A stretch of 64,000 nucleotides of DNA from an uncultured Desulfovibrio sp. (lineage in GTDB: Bacteria; Desulfobacterota; Desulfovibrionia; Desulfovibrionales; Desulfovibrionaceae). A program made the position numbers and the translations under genes. Within the stretch, counting starts at the first letter, position 1, and each line of letters opens with the position of its first letter. Under the pieces are notes generated by a model that had not been told where the DNA came from, ran no database searches, and saw only the letters and a program-made list of their open reading frames with translations. Shown piece after piece: positions 1-8,910 of the stretch. The DNA lies in contig NZ_CALUWO010000006.1 of assembly GCF_944324505.1 (NCBI RefSeq), positions 80,840 to 144,839 of the forward strand. The letters run 5' to 3'.

Positions 1-413
1 CGCTGTTTGCCGGTCTGGTGTCCCGAAGCCGGCACAAGGACAGGCTGCTGTTCTGGGCCGGCGCCCTTTCCGCCCTGTCCGTGGCCTGCTTCACGCTGCT
101 GCCGCCGCTGCCGGCCTCTGTCTGCGGGTCCGTCCTGCTGGGACTGGCCACCGGGCTGAATATTCCTGCCCAGAGCGAATTTCTGCTGGAGCTGGAAATC
201 GCCCGGGCCATCGGCGTGGATCAGACCATGAGCCTGCTGGATGCCCTGCAACGGGTGGGGCAGGTCATCGGCCCGGTCTGTGTGGGCGGCGTGCTCACTG
301 TCATGAGCGTGGACAGTGCCGCCCGCTGGGCCGGCCTGAGCCTGCTGGGCATTTCGCTGCTCTTTCTGCTGCTGGCCCGCCCGTCCGTGCGGCATGACGC
401 GGGGCAGGCATGA
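1..413 (+). CDS. MFS-like transporter, C-terminal part (5' truncated by window edge)
   Basis: The reading frame is open from base 3 and has no convincing start in the window, so the gene begins upstream. The visible 136 or so residues are very hydrophobic, with about four membrane segments, and a basic loop (SRSRHKD) lies between the first two, as in the C-terminal half of major facilitator transporters. The stop overlaps the next start (ATGA at 410-413), so translation of the two is probably coupled. Its substrate cannot be told; the downstream racemase and binding protein suggest uptake or export of an amino-acid-like compound. Another class of polytopic membrane protein is possible. Confidence 0.6.
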   Translation, partial: LFAGLVSRSRHKDRLLFWAGALSALSVACFTLLPPLPASVCGSVLLGLATGLNIPAQSEFLLELEIARAIGVDQTMSLLDALQRVGQVIGPVCVGGVLTVMSVDSAARWAGLSLLGISLLFLLLARPSVRHDAGQA

Positions 414-1918
414 GTACGGCCCGTCAATGGCTGCGCAGCCTGCTGCCGGATGCCCTGCGGCATTTCGAGCAGGCGGCTTCCCTTTCCCTGGCCGACTACG
501 CAGCGGGATTGACCGCGCCTGCGGGTCTGCCCCGCCCGCCCCAGGACGGCAATGATCTGCTGGACCTGGCCGTGGACGCCTGCCGGCAGCTGTATGCGCC
601 CTCCGTGGCTCTGGCGCTGCGCAGGGAGCTGGAGGAAAATTTTCATGCCCTGACGGCCAATCACCACGGCGTGGACTTTCACCCGGAATTCTTTCAGGGC
701 AATCTGCTCTTTGCCATGAGCTGCCGCCATGCCGTGCCCCTGTTCAGCTGTGGCGTGGTACCCGGCAATAATGTGGCCTATCCGCGCGGCATGCTGCTGG
801 GCAAAGGCAGCTGCCGGCAGTCCGCGGCCCAGTTTGTGCGCCTGCCCCTGCTGCCGGGACGCTACCGGCATACCCTGGTGAGCGTCCAGCCGCCCTTTAC
901 GGCAGACACGGTGCGCGCGGCCCTTGCCGCCCTGTCCCGCCAGCTGGACCCGGCGACCCATGCTGCCCTGTCCCGCCTGGTACAGCGCACCTATCTTCAG
1001 CCTGCGGTACTGCACCAGCGCAGCTTCCGCCAGCAGGCCAGCGTGGCAAACAGCCTGCTCTGGCAGGAGGTGCTGCACAGGGACTGCCACATTCCTCCGC
1101 TGGTGGCACTGGACATGCAGTACCTCTGCGGACGCCTGATCATGGCCGATCTGCGTCAGCCGCACACGCTGGTAAGCCGTCTTCTTCTCCAGCCGGAACT
1201 GGCGGCCGCCGTCTGGCAGGAACTGAACGGGCAGCGGGCCTGCTGGTCCGCCGAGGCACAACAGCTGCGCCGGGGCACCTTTCTTTTCTGGGGTGTGGAT
1301 GCCGGGGGGCGGGCGCTGGCGCTTGCCCCTGCCGAAGATTTCCGGGAACTGGTCGCCACGGGCAATCCCGCCTGGCGTCTGGCCCTTGCGCCTGAGGCCA
1401 TTGCCGCGGCGTTGCAGGAGCAACGTCTGCTGCCGTCTCTTTTTCTCTATTTTGTGACAGTGGCGGCGGCCCGTGGCCTGCGCTGCGCGGGAGGGATTTT
1501 TCAGACCTCCTACCTGCCCCGCATGCTGGGGGGACTTGTCACTTCCCTGCGCCGCTGCGGCGAAACGAGCCTGGCCCACCGCCTTGCCGCCGCTTTTGCT
1601 CCCTGCCCGGCCTGCACGGGACTGCTCCCCCTGCGCCTGCCCTGCCCGGATGCGCCTGAGGAACCGGACGACACCATGGGCCGGGGAGCCGGCGCGGCCG
1701 ATGTCTGGCTGGCCGGCGGCCTGTCTGCCCGGCTGTGGGAGACCATGCGCCGGACGCGAGTGGAACAGGCCCTGGCCGTTTCCCTGCCCTATCACTATGC
1801 CGATCTGGCCGGCAGCGAGGCACGGCCGGAACTGTATGCGGAACTGCGGCAAGCAGCCCGGTCCGCCGGTCCGCTGCCTGTTCTTGCTGCCACCGAAACG
1901 GAGACTGCCCATGCCTGA
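410..1918 (+). CDS. Hypothetical protein, 502 aa, unrecognised
   Basis: I do not recognise the family. The protein is soluble, rich in Ala, Leu and Arg, and has no signal peptide or clear membrane segment. Notable stretches are a His/Asp-rich block near residues 80-95 (NHHGVDFHPEFFQGN), a CRH-containing segment just after it, a His/Cys-containing stretch near 225-230 (HRDCHIP), and a CPAC pair near residue 398; these could bind metal or form an active site. It overlaps the MFS-like gene by 4 bases and the racemase gene by 8 bases, so it is almost certainly translated with them. The context suggests an enzyme acting on the same amino-acid-like substrate. Function is unknown. Confidence 0.75.
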   Translation: MSTARQWLRSLLPDALRHFEQAASLSLADYAAGLTAPAGLPRPPQDGNDLLDLAVDACRQLYAPSVALALRRELEENFHALTANHHGVDFHPEFFQGNLLFAMSCRHAVPLFSCGVVPGNNVAYPRGMLLGKGSCRQSAAQFVRLPLLPGRYRHTLVSVQPPFTADTVRAALAALSRQLDPATHAALSRLVQRTYLQPAVLHQRSFRQQASVANSLLWQEVLHRDCHIPPLVALDMQYLCGRLIMADLRQPHTLVSRLLLQPELAAAVWQELNGQRACWSAEAQQLRRGTFLFWGVDAGGRALALAPAEDFRELVATGNPAWRLALAPEAIAAALQEQRLLPSLFLYFVTVAAARGLRCAGGIFQTSYLPRMLGGLVTSLRRCGETSLAHRLAAAFAPCPACTGLLPLRLPCPDAPEEPDDTMGRGAGAADVWLAGGLSARLWETMRRTRVEQALAVSLPYHYADLAGSEARPELYAELRQAARSAGPLPVLAATETETAHA

Positions 1919-3077
1919 GCTGCTCATGAACATGGATGCCCTGGTGCATAACCTGCACTGTATCAACCAGCTGGAACAGACCTGGGGATTTTCCTTTCTG
2001 CCGGTGCTGAAAATGGTGGCCTCACATCCGGCTGTGGTTTCCTGCCTGCGGCAGCACGGCTATACCCGCTACGGGGTTGCTGACCTGACGGAGCAATGCT
2101 GCCTTGGCGAAAAAAAGCCGGCACGGGACGAGCGGGTGCTCATCAACCTGCCTGCGCCCGGCAAGGCCGACGAGGTGGTACGCCATTTTGCCCGCAGTCC
2201 CTTTTCCTGCGAGGAAACCTTCCGTGCGCTGGATGTTGCCGCCCGTCAGGCCGGCCTGTGCCATGAGGCGCTGCTCATGGTGGACCTGGGCGACATGCGC
2301 GAGGGCGTTCCCCTGTCCGCAGCGCCGGCCCTGCTGCGCCGGGTGGCCGCGGCATCACGCCGGGCAGGCAGTGCTCCCGGCGCCCACGTGGCAGGGCTGG
2401 GGGTCAATATGGGCTGTCTCTACGGCGCCTGCCCGGATGCCCTGAACATGCGCCAGCTGGAAGAGCTGGCAGCCCAAGCCGAAAGTCTGCTGGGGCATGC
2501 CCTGCACCGGGTCAGCCTGGGCGGCAGCATCTTCTGGAACTGGTTTGCCCGGCAGGAGACGTACAGACCCACCCTGCCGCCGGGCTGTGTGCTGGAATTC
2601 CGCATGGGCGATCCCCTGCTTCTCGGCCACGACATCTACCGGGAATGTCCCCTGCTGGGAGCAGACTTCCGGCAGGATATCTTCAGCCTGAGCGCCACGG
2701 TGCTTGAAGTGATAGAGCGGGATATCCGCCCGCCGCGCCTCTGCGTGCGCAACGGACGCGGCCTTGTGGTCTCCTGCCATCATCGCGGCAGGCGCCTGCG
2801 TGCCCTGGTGGACTGCGGCAGCCTGCATACCGACGTTTCCGGCCTGTCCCTGGACCTGCCCGGCGGCAGCGTAGTGGACTACAGCGGCAATTATACCATT
2901 CTTGACCTGACCGACTGCCCGCACATTCCGGCGGTGGGACAGGCGCTGCACTTCACCCCCTCCTACTGGGCCGTTGCGCGCGCCTGCCGCACGCCGCAGG
3001 TCCCCATCCGCCTCATCAGCGACCGGCACGAACCAGTTCCCCTTTCCCGCTTCCAGCCGGATGCCGGGCACGCCTAA
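1911..3077 (+). CDS. Alanine/ornithine racemase-like PLP enzyme
   Basis: This 388-residue protein has the alanine-racemase N-terminal barrel pattern. A lysine at about residue 29 (PVLKMVASH) is placed to bind pyridoxal phosphate, and VDLGDMREG near residue 125 matches the ornithine-racemase/YhfX branch rather than classical Alr. The C-terminal third differs from the Alr beta domain. The start is ATG 1911 after a CGGAG motif, overlapping the upstream stop by 8 bases. A longer frame reaches back to 1473 but lies inside the previous gene. It probably interconverts L and D forms of an amino acid. Substrate is unknown; the neighbours (transporter, binding protein) suggest a dedicated uptake or salvage pathway. 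Confidence 0.8.
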   Translation: MPELLMNMDALVHNLHCINQLEQTWGFSFLPVLKMVASHPAVVSCLRQHGYTRYGVADLTEQCCLGEKKPARDERVLINLPAPGKADEVVRHFARSPFSCEETFRALDVAARQAGLCHEALLMVDLGDMREGVPLSAAPALLRRVAAASRRAGSAPGAHVAGLGVNMGCLYGACPDALNMRQLEELAAQAESLLGHALHRVSLGGSIFWNWFARQETYRPTLPPGCVLEFRMGDPLLLGHDIYRECPLLGADFRQDIFSLSATVLEVIERDIRPPRLCVRNGRGLVVSCHHRGRRLRALVDCGSLHTDVSGLSLDLPGGSVVDYSGNYTILDLTDCPHIPAVGQALHFTPSYWAVARACRTPQVPIRLISDRHEPVPLSRFQPDAGHA

Positions 3078-3107
3078 CCGGCATCCGTTTTTTCAGGAGA
3101 TTCTCTC

Positions 3108-4262
3108 ATGACGAGCCTTTTTCCCGTTCTGCGAATCCTGGCCCTGGCCCTGCCGCTCTGTCTCTACGCCCTTTGCGCCGCTGCCCGCCCGGCTGCCACA
3201 CCGGCAGCGACGGATAACGAACGGGTCTGGCGGGTCATTTATGTGGAAGGCGGCCCCTTTTCCGATTATCAGCGCATCTTTCACGGTCTGGCCCTGGGTC
3301 TGCAACAGCGCGGCCTCATCGAAAACGGGCACGTGCCCATTCCGTCCGACAGCGAAGACGCCCAGAGCATGTGGAACTGGATGGCTGCCCACGCCGGGGG
3401 CAAACGTCTGGTCTTTCTGCCAGACGGCTTCTATTCCGCCGGCTGGGATGCCGGCCGCCGCAAGACCATACAGCGGGAAATCCTGCAACGCATCACGACC
3501 CGGGGGGATGTGGACCTGATTCTGGCCTTCGGTACCTGGGCCGGGCAGGACTGTGCCGCCCTGGACATTCAGGTGCCGGTGGTGGTGTCGTCCGTAACCA
3601 ATGCCGTGGCGGCCGGCATCATTCCCTCCATCAGCGATTCCGGACGAGACAATCTGGTTGCGCCCATTGAACCGGACCGTTTCAAGCGGCAGGTGCTGCT
3701 GTTCCATGACATCTTCGGCTTCAAAAAACTGGGCATCGCCTATGAGGACACCCCGTCGGGGCGCAGCAGCATTGCGCTCAACGAAATCGAGGACGCGGCA
3801 CAGGAACTGGGCATTACCCTGCTGCGCTGCACGGATACCTTTGACGTACAGGAGGCGTCCCTGGCCTCGGACCGGCTGGAAGCCTGCCACAGGAATCTGG
3901 TGGAACAGGGGGCCGACGCCGTCTACCTGACCTATAATGTGGGCCTCCAGGCCAGTGCCATGCGCCGTGTGCTGCAACCTCTGGCCGATGCCCACATTCC
4001 CACCTTCTCCCAGCTCGGCGTGCCGGATGTGATACACGGGGCCCTGCTCAGCGTGGCCCAGTCCAACGCCGATGAAGAAGGCAAGTTCAGCGCCGAACTG
4101 GTGGATGCCATCATCCATGGCGCCCTGCCGCGGGACCTTTCGCCCATTTTCGAAAGCCCCGTGAGCATGGCCCTCAATCTGTTCATGGCGACGCTCATCG
4201 GCTGGAACCCGCCCCTGGAAGTGCTGGCCGCCGTGGATGAATTCTATCAGGACATGAAGTAG
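3108..4262 (+). CDS. ABC-type substrate-binding protein, periplasmic
   Basis: This 384-residue protein begins with a Sec signal peptide: a hydrophobic run over residues 8-25 followed by an Ala-rich cleavage region. The mature part has the two-lobed pattern of the ABC_sub_bind (TrpX-like) family, with alternating beta/alpha segments, FGTWAGQD near 140 and VPVVVSSVTNAVAAG near 155-170. It would capture a small ligand in the periplasm. The start is ATG 3108 after AGGAG, 30 bases from the racemase stop. No ABC permease or ATPase follows, so either these lie upstream of the window or the protein works with another transporter. Confidence 0.78.
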   Translation: MTSLFPVLRILALALPLCLYALCAAARPAATPAATDNERVWRVIYVEGGPFSDYQRIFHGLALGLQQRGLIENGHVPIPSDSEDAQSMWNWMAAHAGGKRLVFLPDGFYSAGWDAGRRKTIQREILQRITTRGDVDLILAFGTWAGQDCAALDIQVPVVVSSVTNAVAAGIIPSISDSGRDNLVAPIEPDRFKRQVLLFHDIFGFKKLGIAYEDTPSGRSSIALNEIEDAAQELGITLLRCTDTFDVQEASLASDRLEACHRNLVEQGADAVYLTYNVGLQASAMRRVLQPLADAHIPTFSQLGVPDVIHGALLSVAQSNADEEGKFSAELVDAIIHGALPRDLSPIFESPVSMALNLFMATLIGWNPPLEVLAAVDEFYQDMK

Positions 4263-4366
4263 GCCTGCCCTCCCGGCAGGGACGGGAACCGCTCCGGCAG
4301 CGCAGGCCGCCTGTGCCATGCGCAGCCGGGAAGCGCCCTGCGTGGCTCCCCCTGCCGCACGGGCTG

Positions 4367-4415
4367 GCATACCGTATGCAAACGATGTAGCATACGTCTG
4401 TCAGACGGCAGACGC
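4367..4415. promoter_or_regulatory. Cluster of inverted repeats upstream of the candidate effector gene
   Basis: GCATAC-C-GTATGC (4367-4379) is a perfect palindrome. A further CGTATGC/GCATACG pair (4373-4379 and 4390-4396) reuses its right half, and GTCTG-T-CAGAC follows directly. The dyads lie 30-80 bases upstream of the ATG at 4447 and suggest binding sites for a dimeric regulator. No clear -35/-10 pair is visible. Confidence 0.35.
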
Positions 4416-4446
4416 TTTCCCCGTTATTCAACGCAAGGAGTCATCC

Positions 4447-7400
4447 ATGTCTTCCCGCATTCATGCCGATCCTGTGCTGCAACAGCAGCTGGCACAGCGC
4501 GGCATTACGGAAAAAACCGGTATATTTGGCCAACACAAGGTTCAGCTGGGCACAGCCTCACCCATCAGACTGGATTCCATCAAGGGCAACTCCGTTCCCT
4601 TTCAGGGCTTTCGCACTGCCACAAAAGTTGCCAGAGGGCATGACGGGCTGATGGCGTCTTCCCGCGATGTTTTGCAGGCGCTGACGGCCCCGGGAGACCT
4701 GCGGGCAGACAAGCTGCTTGCGGCCCTCAAGACCACCGCAGAATACCGGACCCTCCTGGACCGGCTGGGCCAGCTTTCCGATGCCCAGAAGGAGAACAGC
4801 CTCTGGCATTTCGCGCCTGCCGTGGAAGCGCTGAGCAATACCGAGCTTGCCACCGTGTATCAGCTCTTCACCTCGGCGGAAATGGACCTTCTGCAGGCCG
4901 CGCTCCGTCGCGAGGGCAGCATCAATGCCCGCGCCAAGGATGCGCGCGCGGCAGCAGCCCAGCTGTTTGACCTGGAAGCGCTGGTGCTCAAGGAAATGAG
5001 CAACCGCGTTTCCAACGGGCGCCTGGACGATCTCATTGCCACGGCGGAAGATGCCGACACGCGTGCCGGCTACGAGGCCATGCGTCCTCTTCCGCTGAGC
5101 CGGCAGTATGCGGGGCTTCCCCCGCAGGCGGCGCCCGTGCATGAGCATGACATCACGGCAGCCAATCTGCATACCCTGGCCAATGTGGCCGCCCAGAGTG
5201 CCACCCGGCGCGAACGGGAAAGCGCGGCAAGCCTGCAAAAAATGGCCGGCCGCGGCATGTCCGCCACGCCCCGCGAAATCGGCGACCTGCTGCGGCAAAG
5301 CCCGCTCACCATCAATCTGCCTGCCCATCGTCTGCTGCGCGATACGTCCTTTATTCTCACGCCGGACCAGCCCATGCCCAACCTGTTCCATATTCAACAG
5401 CAGCAGGGTGTGCACAGCAAGGGGGAATCTTACCTGCGCCAGCGCCTGGAAACTGAAAGCCTGGTCTTTCCCGAGCTGGACGGCCACGAGGCCATTGCCG
5501 ATGAACGGCCGACCTACGGCGCGCTCAATACCACCAACAGCTACAACGGCGCTGCTGCCACGGGCTATGGTTCCTGCAGCATTGTGCTCAAGCCCGAGGT
5601 GGCCCGGCGCGCCACCTTCATTGCGGAGGATACCTTTTTCTCCCCTGCCCTGCGCATCACCCCGGAACGCCGGACCCAGTTCTATGATCTGCTCGGCACG
5701 TCCGGCCTCCCTGCGGAAGCCGTGGTGGCCATGCGCGATCCCCAGTCCGCAGCTCATGCCGCGCTGGAAAAATGGCTGGATCAGGGCGCTGAACTGCCCA
5801 ACCTCACGGCCCTTTTCCTGAAAAATCCTCCTGCCGAAATCAATATGGATACAGAGGAAGAGCGGGAACTCTTTGCGGCGCTGGCCCTCAGAACCTTCGG
5901 CGATCCGGAAGGTACCCGCGCCAAGATGGCCTCCTACGACAATCTGGAAAGTCTGCTCTTCGGCCTTGATGACATCAATGGCGCCCTGCTGGCCGACGCT
6001 GCCGAGCGCCGCGCCAGAGGCGAGGATGCCTCCGTGCGGCTGGCCATGAACTATATCGAGGCCCAGATTCAGGGACCCATCATCCCCAGCCGCGACTTTC
6101 AGGAAATCCGCGTGCGCCTGGATGAGGCGTCCCCCGCCCAGCGGGACAGGCTCATTGCCCGCATGGAAGCCTTCAGCAAGGCCACCGGCGTCAAGGTGGT
6201 CTATCTTGTGGAACGCAACAACGAGATTGACCCTGCACAGGTGCAGAACCCCGTGACCAAGGTCAATGACATGCGCGAAACCGATCGCATCGGCCGTCTC
6301 CATACGGCCGGCATTGCCTATTACACCCAGCATATCCGTACAGAAGCGGAAACCCTGTTCGGCAACGCGCTTGAGCACATCCAGGAGCACCTGCATGCGC
6401 TGGTGAAGCAGCGCAACCTTGACGACGTGTTTCCCGCTGACGGCGAGGTGCTGCGCGGCACTATTCTCGAACAGCTGGCCGACAATGCCCGCAGGCATCT
6501 TCATCAGGCACTGGATAAGGGCATCGGTCTGGAACCCACCACGGAAGCCCTTGTCATGCAGGCCATCACCACGACGGCGCTGCCCATTCTCGAGCGCAAG
6601 GCGCCCCTGCTGCGCGAACTGCAAAACATGACCCTGCCGCCCAATGCCACCCCGCTGACGCCGGGGCAGCAGGCCGGCATTTCCCGCTGGATACGCAGTT
6701 CCAAGGTCCGCACCATAGACGAACTGCACATGGTCATCCAGAATGCCGCGGAACAGGCCTCGGCCCTGCGCACCATTGCCCGGGCGCAGCCGGCCATGTC
6801 CACGGCCGCAGTCTTCCAGACCCTGGCCCAATCCATCGGCAGAACCGATCAGTCCATGGCCGCCTATATGGCCGGCCTGCCGACCGACCAGGAATACGGC
6901 GCCGAAAACAAGCTGGCGGATATGGGCCGCTCCATATCCCTGGCCTATACTCTGCTGCATAATGAGGTGCCGCCCATGACGGATGCGGAGGAAGGCCGTC
7001 TCCAGCAGCAGCTCTCGGCGCCGGCCATGCAACATCTGCTGGCACAGCTGGAGCAGGTCTGCCGGCAGGGGATTCTGCACCAGTCGCCTGATTTCGGCCG
7101 CCTGAATGTTACCCGCTCCATGACCATGCTCCACGTTGAGCATGTGCTCCGGGCAATGCGGCAGAATACGGCCCTGCCGGAATTCACGGCAGAGCTTTCG
7201 CTGCTGCCGGAGAGCACGCGCGCCCTGTTCCGGGCCGTGGCGCCGCAGTCCATGGAACGTCTTGACGCCGCGCATCCGGCCTATACCCCCTTCCCGGCAG
7301 CGGCCAATCCGGCAGCGCTGCCGACCACCCATGGAGAACGGCGCGATTTTCTTGTCCGGCATCTGGATGCCTACAAGCATCACGAGGAAACCTTTGACAG

Positions 7401-8097
7401 GGGAACCTTCTATCATGGGCGCGGGCACGTGGCGCGGGCATACATCTTTGCCTCGGCCATGTGCAGCATTCTGGAAGAACAGGGGATTCCCGTGGACCGC
7501 AATGCCGTGCTCTGCGGCATCACCGGGCACGACATGGGCCGGCAGAACAACGGTACGGACTACTGGGAAGCAGACAGCGCCGCCCAGACCGTTGACGCCA
7601 TGCGCACGGACTTTGGCAACGGCAGCCTGGGGGACGAGTATGCAACAGCCCTGCAACAGTGCCTCACCAAGCAGAGCGGTTCGCTGGAAGGCATGATCAT
7701 CAAGGCGGCTGATTCCCTGGACTACGGCCGTGTGGCTCCCCTTGATCTCAGCCACATGCCCTTTTTGCGCGGCAAGAATGGCGAGAGCATTTCAGAGGCA
7801 GCCCAAAAAATACGCAAGGAACTGGGCAAGGAGGCCGACCGGCTGCAAAGCCTGAGCAATCCGCTGTGCCGCATCCGCCCGGAACTGGAACAGCTTGATG
7901 AACAGCTTTGGCGGCATCATGACAATCCCGACATGCGGGAACAGATACGGCAGCGGAAGGCGGAACTCATTGCCAAAGCCGGCCGCACCTTTGAAAGCGA
8001 ATGGGCTATGAACGGGGCACAGTTCATGGCCGATATGGAAAACAAGATACGGGAGAGTGCCAAACAATTCCCCCTGCTGTCCCAATACTACCGCTAA
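4447..8097 (+). CDS. Candidate type III secretion effector with C-terminal HD domain, 1216 aa
   Basis: A very large soluble protein with no signal peptide. Residues about 353-400 (ERPTYGALN, then GSCSIVLKPEVARRATF) resemble what I recall of the DUF3626 pattern. Residues about 989-1095 carry an HD metal-phosphohydrolase signature: H994 in YHGRGHVAR, H1028-D1029 in GHDMGR and D1089 in KAADSLD. The rest is mostly helical. ATG 4447 follows AAGGAG at 4435-4440. The next gene, 63 bases on, encodes a CesT-type secretion chaperone; that arrangement, the N-terminus without a Sec or Tat signal and the size are typical of type III effectors. No apparatus gene is in the window. An intracellular HD hydrolase is the main alternative. 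The effector role is an inference, while the HD motif is directly visible. Confidence 0.65.
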   Translation: MSSRIHADPVLQQQLAQRGITEKTGIFGQHKVQLGTASPIRLDSIKGNSVPFQGFRTATKVARGHDGLMASSRDVLQALTAPGDLRADKLLAALKTTAEYRTLLDRLGQLSDAQKENSLWHFAPAVEALSNTELATVYQLFTSAEMDLLQAALRREGSINARAKDARAAAAQLFDLEALVLKEMSNRVSNGRLDDLIATAEDADTRAGYEAMRPLPLSRQYAGLPPQAAPVHEHDITAANLHTLANVAAQSATRRERESAASLQKMAGRGMSATPREIGDLLRQSPLTINLPAHRLLRDTSFILTPDQPMPNLFHIQQQQGVHSKGESYLRQRLETESLVFPELDGHEAIADERPTYGALNTTNSYNGAAATGYGSCSIVLKPEVARRATFIAEDTFFSPALRITPERRTQFYDLLGTSGLPAEAVVAMRDPQSAAHAALEKWLDQGAELPNLTALFLKNPPAEINMDTEEERELFAALALRTFGDPEGTRAKMASYDNLESLLFGLDDINGALLADAAERRARGEDASVRLAMNYIEAQIQGPIIPSRDFQEIRVRLDEASPAQRDRLIARMEAFSKATGVKVVYLVERNNEIDPAQVQNPVTKVNDMRETDRIGRLHTAGIAYYTQHIRTEAETLFGNALEHIQEHLHALVKQRNLDDVFPADGEVLRGTILEQLADNARRHLHQALDKGIGLEPTTEALVMQAITTTALPILERKAPLLRELQNMTLPPNATPLTPGQQAGISRWIRSSKVRTIDELHMVIQNAAEQASALRTIARAQPAMSTAAVFQTLAQSIGRTDQSMAAYMAGLPTDQEYGAENKLADMGRSISLAYTLLHNEVPPMTDAEEGRLQQQLSAPAMQHLLAQLEQVCRQGILHQSPDFGRLNVTRSMTMLHVEHVLRAMRQNTALPEFTAELSLLPESTRALFRAVAPQSMERLDAAHPAYTPFPAAANPAALPTTHGERRDFLVRHLDAYKHHEETFDRGTFYHGRGHVARAYIFASAMCSILEEQGIPVDRNAVLCGITGHDMGRQNNGTDYWEADSAAQTVDAMRTDFGNGSLGDEYATALQQCLTKQSGSLEGMIIKAADSLDYGRVAPLDLSHMPFLRGKNGESISEAAQKIRKELGKEADRLQSLSNPLCRIRPELEQLDEQLWRHHDNPDMREQIRQRKAELIAKAGRTFESEWAMNGAQFMADMENKIRESAKQFPLLSQYYR

Positions 8098-8160
8098 TGC
8101 AGCGCAACCTGCGGGGGGGCCTGCGGCTCCCCCTGTTCATTCCCCACGAAGGAGACCCAC

Positions 8161-8613
8161 ATGGAACTTGCCGCACTGCTGGCCGAACTGGGCAATGCAC
8201 TGGGCATCGACGACCTTGGCCTTGATGCCGACGGACAGTGCGCCCTGCTTTTTGACGGAGAGCATACCATCACCTTCACCCCTGACAGCGAGGACCATTC
8301 CCTCATCCTGCACAGCGAGGTGGGCAAACTCTCTCCCCAGGACGACGCGCTCTGCCGCACCCTGCTGGAAGCCTCCCTGCTGGGCGCCCAGACAGGCGGA
8401 GCGGCCTTTGCCATTCATCCAGAACTGGATGCCATCATCCTCTGGAAACGCCATGATGCGCAGTTTGCCGATATGAACAGCCTGCAACAGGCCCTGCAGG
8501 CCTTTCTGGCGCAGGTTATCCACTGGAAGCAGCGCCTTGCCCGGCAGGAACCTGCCCCATCTTCCGGCAGCACCACGGACGCGGGGCTGCCGTCCTTCGG
8601 CCTGATGGTGTAA
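8161..8613 (+). CDS. CesT/Tir-family type III secretion chaperone
   Basis: This 150-residue acidic protein follows the CesT-family pattern closely: an N-terminal helix (LLAELGNALG), a beta segment with LLFDGEHTITF, an LLEASLLGAQTGGAAFAIHPELD region and a C-terminal helix with ALQAFLAQVIHW. Family members are small dimers that bind the N-terminal 50-100 residues of one effector and keep it ready for secretion. The start at 8161 follows AAGGAG at 8149-8154. It lies directly after the 1216-residue protein and is presumably its dedicated chaperone. The last 25 residues are Pro/Ser/Gly-rich and probably disordered. Confidence 0.8.
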   Translation: MELAALLAELGNALGIDDLGLDADGQCALLFDGEHTITFTPDSEDHSLILHSEVGKLSPQDDALCRTLLEASLLGAQTGGAAFAIHPELDAIILWKRHDAQFADMNSLQQALQAFLAQVIHWKQRLARQEPAPSSGSTTDAGLPSFGLMV

Positions 8614-8910
8614 CACCCCCAGGGGCAGACGCATGCTCCGGCTCTCCGCGCTGCGGTGAGCCGCGGCGTGCCTGCGCCCTGTCGCGCTTTTGCCCCCTGG
8701 CATGGCCCGGCGCACGCAATGGCGCACCTTCCCGGCGAGGGCACGCATGCCAACGGCGGCAGAAACATGCCGGAAGGCTTTTTCACGGCTGCGCGTTCTG
8801 GCCCGTGTCTGTTACGGGCTGGCAGAAGGACCTGCCGCCGGTGCTGTGCGTCATGACGACATCCGGCAGCCAGGCACCACACGACACCGCACGCGCTGCT
8901 GTCCGCCCTG
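8614..8910. other. Intergenic, no gene seen
   Basis: This is a G+C-rich stretch between two converging genes. I see no conserved protein, RNA gene or convincing U-tract terminator. Short open frames here look like chance. Confidence 0.5.

Noticed and set aside
221..1966. Long minus-strand open frame (581 codons) opposite the first operon
   Set aside because: It is antisense to well-supported coding sequence, has low-complexity Gly/Gln/Arg-rich translation and no family features; such frames are common in G+C-rich genes.
4558..7755. 1065-codon minus-strand frame opposite the candidate effector
   Set aside because: The plus-strand frame has a ribosome site, an HD motif and a chaperone partner; the minus frame has none of these and reads as Gly/His/Gln-rich shadow.
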